From Streptomyces exfoliatus (GTDB lineage Bacteria > Actinomycetota > Actinomycetes > Streptomycetales > Streptomycetaceae), in assembly GCF_000725545.1 (NCBI RefSeq), contig NZ_JNZP01000026.1, forward strand, positions 1 through 64,000: a DNA stretch of 64,000 nucleotides. The letters run 5' to 3'. Within the stretch, counting starts at the first letter, position 1; each line of letters opens with the position of its first letter. Shown here piece after piece: positions 60,372 through 64,000 of this stretch. A program made the translations under genes and the position numbers. Under the pieces are notes generated by a model, which saw only the letters and a program-made list of their open reading frames with translations, was not told where the DNA came from and did no database searches.

Positions 60372-61595
60372 TTGGATCGACACGCGACAGTGGGTGGCGC
60401 ACTGCGCGGGGCGGCACCACACCTCCTCCTGGACTCCCTCCGTACCAGTCTCGCGCACCTGCACGCCGCGACCTCCGCCGACCTGCTGCTCGTCGACTAC
60501 GGCTTCACGACCCTGCGCCCCGTGGAGCCCGTCCAGACACCTGCCGGGATGGCGCACACGCCCGTGGACGCGGGCCCCGCCGGCCGCGTCTTCCGCACCC
60601 AGCAACCATATCTTTTCCGTGATGTCGGGCCCACAGCGACCGTTTACCTGCCCGTCACGGTCCGCGGCGACCGATTCGGCGTCCTGGTCGTCGTCCTGCC
60701 CGCGGACCGGTCCACCTCGGAGACCACCGCGAGCCTCGCCCGGGTCGCGGAGACCCTCGGACACGCCCTGCGCGTCGCCGACCGCCACACCGACCTGTAC
60801 CGCCGCACCCGCAGGACGCACGCCCTCAGCGTCGCCGGGGAGATGCAGTGGGACACCCTGCCGGGCCGTGCCTGCGCCGGACCGGCCTTCGACCTCCACG
60901 CCCACTGGGAGCCCGCCTACACCTCCGGAGGACACCTCCTGGACTGGAGCGCCACCGAGCGGGACCTGGTGATCGTCGTCGCCGACGGCGCCGGCCCCGG
61001 AACCCCGGCCGCCCTGGCGAGCACTCTCGCCCTGACGGCGATCCGCAACGCCCGGCGGGCCGGGCTCGACCTGGTGACCCAGGCCAGCCTCACCGACCAG
61101 GCGCTCTACGGGCAGTACCGCGGCGAGCACCCGCTCTCCGCCCTGCTGCTCCGACTCGACCTGACCACCGGCGAGGCCGAGGTGGTGGACGCCGGGTCGC
61201 CGACGCTCTGGCGTGTCCGCTCCACCGTGACCGAGCGCATCGAACTGGACCGCCAGCTGCCCCTGGGCATGTTCGAGGACACCGTCTACACCCCCCAGCG
61301 CCTGCGCCTCCTGCGCGGCGACCGGCTGGTCTTCGTCGCCCACGGCACCGGAGAGCCGACGGCCGGCGACGGGCACGAGGCGCCGGACGGTCCCGTCGTC
61401 CGCGCCCTCACCGGCGCACGCCGGCGGAAGGGCGCGGACGTCCCCCGGGCCGTCGTACGGGCACTGCGCGGGACGCCCCGTGGCGCGCCGGACGCCGTCC
61501 TCGTACTCTGCCTGGACTGGCGCGGCCACGAGGCCGGGACCCCGGACGAGGGACGGCACGGGGCGCCCACGCCGACCGTGCCGGCGTCCCCTTGA
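60372..61595 (+). CDS. PP2C-like (SpoIIE family) protein with degenerate metal site, paralogue B
   Basis: About 407 residues, a paralogue of the 58470 product: GAF-like domain (LLLVDYGFTTLRPVEPVQT; VYLPVTVRGDRFGVLVVVLP) and PP2C-like domain. The first acidic motif is GGHLLDW rather than GGDWYD, the third is VAHGTGE rather than SDG, and only VADGAGPG and APDAVLVL keep aspartates. It is probably a pseudophosphatase. The start is uncertain: TTG 60372 matches where similarity with the paralogue begins; the frame is open to TTG 60321. Confidence 0.8.
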   Translation: MDRHATVGGALRGAAPHLLLDSLRTSLAHLHAATSADLLLVDYGFTTLRPVEPVQTPAGMAHTPVDAGPAGRVFRTQQPYLFRDVGPTATVYLPVTVRGDRFGVLVVVLPADRSTSETTASLARVAETLGHALRVADRHTDLYRRTRRTHALSVAGEMQWDTLPGRACAGPAFDLHAHWEPAYTSGGHLLDWSATERDLVIVVADGAGPGTPAALASTLALTAIRNARRAGLDLVTQASLTDQALYGQYRGEHPLSALLLRLDLTTGEAEVVDAGSPTLWRVRSTVTERIELDRQLPLGMFEDTVYTPQRLRLLRGDRLVFVAHGTGEPTAGDGHEAPDGPVVRALTGARRRKGADVPRAVVRALRGTPRGAPDAVLVLCLDWRGHEAGTPDEGRHGAPTPTVPASP

Positions 61596-61707
61596 CACGC
61601 TGTCGGCGGGTGTGATCCGCGTGCGGGCGGTGTGGGAACCATGAAGAGGGGAAAAGCGGGTACGAGGAGCCCAGCCGCCGACCCAGGACGAGGGGAGTGC
61701 CAGCGTC

Positions 61708-62193
61708 ATGACGGACGCGATCACCGCGGAGCGCGCGGTCCCGGAGCCCCTGCTGTCCGCGGGCGCCGTCTACGACGACGCCTCCGGCGGCGGGGCCATC
61801 GCCTCAGCCCGCGCCTTCACGGCCGACTTCCTCGCGGCCGCCCCGATCGTGCTGCCCGGACCGGTCGCTCAGGAGCGCGTCGATCTCGCGCAGCTGGTGG
61901 TCAGTGAGCTGGTCACCAACGCGATCCGGCACACGGCGGGCCCCTGCCGGCTGCTCCTCGAACTGGGCCGCGACACCTTGGAGATCTCGGTCTTCGACCA
62001 GGAGGCCGCCGCCCCCGTGCCCCGCGGCCACGACCCCCGCCGCATCGGTCAGCACGGCGTCGAGATCGTCGTCGCCGTCTGCGAGAGCGTGACCGTGGAG
62101 CCCGCCCCGGAGGGGAAGCGGGTCCGCGCCCGCCTCTCCCTCCTGCCGGAGTACGCCGACACGGCGAACCCGCCGGGCCGGCGATCGAGCTGA
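61708..62193 (+). CDS. RsbW-like ATP-binding protein (putative anti-sigma kinase)
   Basis: A 161-residue HATPase_c protein. The N-box ELVTNAIRHT includes E67 and N71, followed by FDQEAAAPVP and a compact GQHGVEIV in place of the longer lid. This short form is the usual streptomycete RsbW/AbaA-like type that phosphorylates STAS antagonists and holds sigma factors. The STAS gene at 58043 is the nearest partner. ATG 61708 with AGGGGAGTG upstream. No sigma gene is next to it. Confidence 0.88.
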   Translation: MTDAITAERAVPEPLLSAGAVYDDASGGGAIASARAFTADFLAAAPIVLPGPVAQERVDLAQLVVSELVTNAIRHTAGPCRLLLELGRDTLEISVFDQEAAAPVPRGHDPRRIGQHGVEIVVAVCESVTVEPAPEGKRVRARLSLLPEYADTANPPGRRSS

Positions 62194-62256
62194 CGCCGCC
62201 GCGTCGGCGCCGACGCCGCGCCGACGCACCGTCATCTCACCTGCCCGCCGGACGCA

Positions 62257-62287
62257 CCACGGCCCCCGGGGACGCCGGGGGCCGTGG
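62257..62287. terminator. Bidirectional terminator
   Basis: The 13-bp perfect stem CCACGGCCCCCGG / CCGGGGGCCGTGG has a 5-nt loop. It lies between the convergent ATPase and WhiB-like genes. Confidence 0.88.
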
Positions 62288-62306
62288 GCCGTGATCCGGC
62301 GGCCGG

Positions 62307-62564
62307 TCACCGGTGCTCGTTCGCCCTGCGGCGGGCCCGGCGTTCCAGCGCATGCCGCTCGGTCTCGGTCAGGCCGCCCCACACGCCCGACGGCGGGTGC
62401 GGCTGCGCCAGGGCCGAGCGCAGGCACGGTTCGCGTACCGGGCAGCGCCCGCAGACTCTCTTGGCCTCCTCCGCCTGGGCGAGGGCGGGGGAGCCGGTCC
62501 CCACCGGGAAGAACAGATCGGGGTCGACCTCCTGGCAGGCCGCTGCCGCACGCCAGCCGTCCAT
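62307..62564 (-). CDS. WhiB-like transcriptional regulator
   Basis: An 85-residue Wbl protein with the four Fe-S cysteines C10, C38, C41 and C47 (ACQEVDPDLFFP; VCGRCPVREPC) and the turn GVWGGLTETER, then a basic tail RRARRRANEHR for DNA contact. Wbl proteins control development, redox response or resistance together with the main sigma factor. ATG 62564 is chosen because GGAGG precedes it at good distance; the frame extends six codons to an ATG at 62582. The exact subfamily cannot be assigned by eye. Confidence 0.93.
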   Translation of the reverse strand: MDGWRAAAACQEVDPDLFFPVGTGSPALAQAEEAKRVCGRCPVREPCLRSALAQPHPPSGVWGGLTETERHALERRARRRANEHR

Positions 62565-63099
62565 GTGAGCCTCCTGGCACATGAGTAGGGATTCGTTCCC
62601 CGTTCGCCTGACCGCTCGTCTGTTTGTGAAACCCGGGCGGGACCGCTCCGGCGCGTCACCGGGGCGCTCGCCGCGGACCGCGGGGGACGGGGGCGACGCC
62701 CCACCACGTCATCGCCACACCGACACCGAACACCAGGACCAGCATGACCGGCACGACGTCATCCTTCCGGGAGCGGACCGCGTTCGAGGTTCCGACTGAC
62801 CGCGAACACCACGCCGAAACGCCTTCCGCCGTCATCGGTCGGGCTCAGCCGGGCGGTGCGCGACTTCACGGGCGGTCACGAGACCGGCGACGGCCGGGCG
62901 GTCCTCGTCCTCACCGCCACCCGAGGACCGCCTCCGGTGAAACTCCTGTGCCGGAACCGTGGGGATACTGCGGGGAAGCGCCGGATGCGTACCGGAAGAG
63001 GGGGGTTCACTTGTTGTGCGGCGCTCACTCCGCAAGGGTGGACGGACGAGCTGTCGTCGAGTGGGGAAGGTGGCGGGCCACTACGCGAGGGCCACGCTT
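62565..63099. other. 535-bp stretch without a supported gene
   Basis: This is the divergent upstream region of the WhiB-like and PAS/GAF genes. A 119-codon frame (62744-63103) has no recognisable domain. The motif GGAACCGTGGGGATAC (about 62950-62970) might be part of an alternative-sigma promoter, but spacing to a second box is not convincing. Confidence 0.45.
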
Positions 63100-64000
63100 A
63101 TGACTGTTTTCGAAGACGAGTACGGCCGCTCCCGGGAAACCCCGGGAGCGGAGGGCACCTCCTGGCTCGGCTCTCCGTATCCGGCCGTGGTGGCCGACCG
63201 GGAGGGCGGGGTCGTGGAGTTCAACGCCGCCGCGGCCGACCTCTTCCCGCGGATGGGGGTCGGCAAGTGGCTGGACGAGGTCGTCCCGGGATGGCTCGCC
63301 GACGCACACCGGAGGCTGTCCCGCCCGGCACGCACACCGGCCGCCGCGGCCCCGACGCGGGCGGGGCCCGCCCCGCTGCGCGGCAGCCACGACGGCCGGC
63401 TCCTGAGAGCCCACCCCACCGATTCCGGCCACGGCGACGTGGCCTGGTGGCTCGTCGACGACTCCGACCTGACGGCCGCACAGGACGCCCTGCGCGCCGA
63501 ACGGGAGCGCACCGCGCTCCTGGCCGAGGCGTCCACGCAGCTGCTGGCCTCGCTCAACCCCGACCGCTGCCTGGAGAAGACGGCCCTCCTCGCCGCCGCT
63601 CACCTCGGCGACGCGGCCCTCGTGATCTCCCCGCCCGTGCGGAACCGCTGCGCCGTGGTCACCGCCCTGGGCGGGGGATGCAAGCGGACCCAGCTCACCC
63701 TGGACCCGGCCCTCGTGCCCGGTCTCGCCGAGGCACTGCAGGGCTTCCCGCCGGTGCCCGCCCGCTGGATCGACCCGGCCGAACTGCCGTCCTGGGCCGT
63801 GCCCGAGGGCTTCGGAGGAACCCCCGGAGCCGTCTCCATCACCCCGCTGCCCGGCCACGGCGTGCCCGCCGGAGCCCTGATCCTGCTGCGGCGCGGCGGG
63901 CGACGGGCCTTCGACACGTCCGAAGAGCTCTTCGCCCGGCTGTTCGCCGCCCGCGCCGGCGCCGCCCTCTCGGCCGCCCGCCTCTACGCGGAGCAGGCCC
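63100..64000 (+). CDS. PAS/GAF sensor protein, N-terminal part (probably another SpoIIE-type phosphatase)
   Basis: The frame is open from ATG 63100 to the end of the window (300 codons, truncated by the window edge). The N-terminal PAS-like domain (SPYPAVVADREGGVVEFNAAAADLF, then WLVDDSDLTAAQDALRAERERTALLAEAS, given as regions) leads into a GAF domain (about 150-300: LNPDRCLEKTALLAAAHLGDAALV; LPGHGVPAGALILLRRG; LFARLFAARAGAALSAARLYAEQA). This N-terminal layout is the usual one in streptomycete SpoIIE-family phosphatases, but the C-terminal domain is outside the window. GAGG lies nine bases before the ATG; GTG 63061 is an alternative. Confidence 0.8.
   Translation, partial: MTVFEDEYGRSRETPGAEGTSWLGSPYPAVVADREGGVVEFNAAAADLFPRMGVGKWLDEVVPGWLADAHRRLSRPARTPAAAAPTRAGPAPLRGSHDGRLLRAHPTDSGHGDVAWWLVDDSDLTAAQDALRAERERTALLAEASTQLLASLNPDRCLEKTALLAAAHLGDAALVISPPVRNRCAVVTALGGGCKRTQLTLDPALVPGLAEALQGFPPVPARWIDPAELPSWAVPEGFGGTPGAVSITPLPGHGVPAGALILLRRGGRRAFDTSEELFARLFAARAGAALSAARLYAEQA

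Noticed and set aside
62744..63103. 119-codon frame before the PAS/GAF gene
   Set aside because: No domain, weak RBS and His/Arg/Gly-rich composition; more likely upstream non-coding sequence.
1..64000. CRISPR arrays, phage genes, transposases, toxin-antitoxin pairs
   Set aside because: No regularly spaced repeats with unique spacers and no recognisable mobile-element proteins were found; the tandem repeats seen are short and head to tail.

Overview
The window is a 64 kb piece of a very GC-rich actinobacterial chromosome, almost certainly Streptomyces. The signs are strong GC bias at third codon positions, many GTG starts, a WhiB-like protein, ROK/LacI/IclR sugar regulators, a sugar ABC importer with no ATPase gene beside it (streptomycetes usually share MsiK), and expanded SpoIIE/STAS/anti-sigma families. 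No phage, insertion sequence, CRISPR or plasmid genes were seen; the window looks like ordinary chromosome-arm or accessory-core sequence.

Left part (1-15.6 kb): a galactan/galactose catabolic island. A secreted GH53 endo-galactanase, a carbohydrate ABC importer (binding lipoprotein plus two permeases) and a cytoplasmic GH42 beta-galactosidase would release galactose. An adjoining five-gene operon encodes an SDR dehydrogenase, an SMP-30 lactonase, a DgoD-type galactonate dehydratase, a PfkB sugar-acid kinase and a KDPG/KDPGal-type aldolase, which together make a complete DeLey-Doudoroff route to pyruvate and glyceraldehyde 3-phosphate. A ROK regulator sits divergent to that operon, and a LacI regulator closes the importer operon, whose promoter carries a TGTGA-N4-TCACA operator. 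An IclR regulator and the start of another enolase-superfamily gene lie at the left edge.

15.6-22.2 kb: a pentose/6-deoxyhexose segment with L-rhamnose mutarotase plus a LacI regulator, then divergent xylA and xylB sharing a very regular 23-bp palindrome, and a nearby ROK (XylR-like) regulator.

22-39 kb: mixed genes, including a metallo-beta-lactamase-fold hydrolase, a MacB-like ABC exporter pair, a WGR-domain/beta-propeller protein with a translationally coupled partner, membrane proteins (DUF350, HdeD, DoxX), an M20 peptidase, a solitary opcA, an acetyl-xylan-esterase-like enzyme, a STAS-like protein next to a SpoIIE phosphatase, a lipoprotein, a PQQ-type propeller protein, a PEP-mutase/isocitrate-lyase-fold enzyme and a NYN-domain protein.

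39-51.4 kb: a cluster of small stress-type genes (GlsB/YeaQ, DUF6458, PRC-barrel, CsbD, DUF6328, hydrophobic miniprotein, DUF5133) around a Ser/Thr kinase, a tRNA-Trp gene, and an FMN glutamate-synthase-like / PoxB-like pair.

51.6-64 kb: a dense signalling block. It has a cytoplasmic hybrid histidine kinase with four exact 92-residue HAMP repeats, an ANTAR-GAF-PAS-PP2C phosphatase, a STAS anti-sigma antagonist, two paralogous PP2C-like proteins with degenerate metal sites flanking a MarR gene, an RsbW-like ATPase, a WhiB-like protein, and a PAS/GAF protein running off the right end. This looks like a partner-switching network in which phosphatases, antagonist and anti-sigma kinase are present but no sigma factor is.
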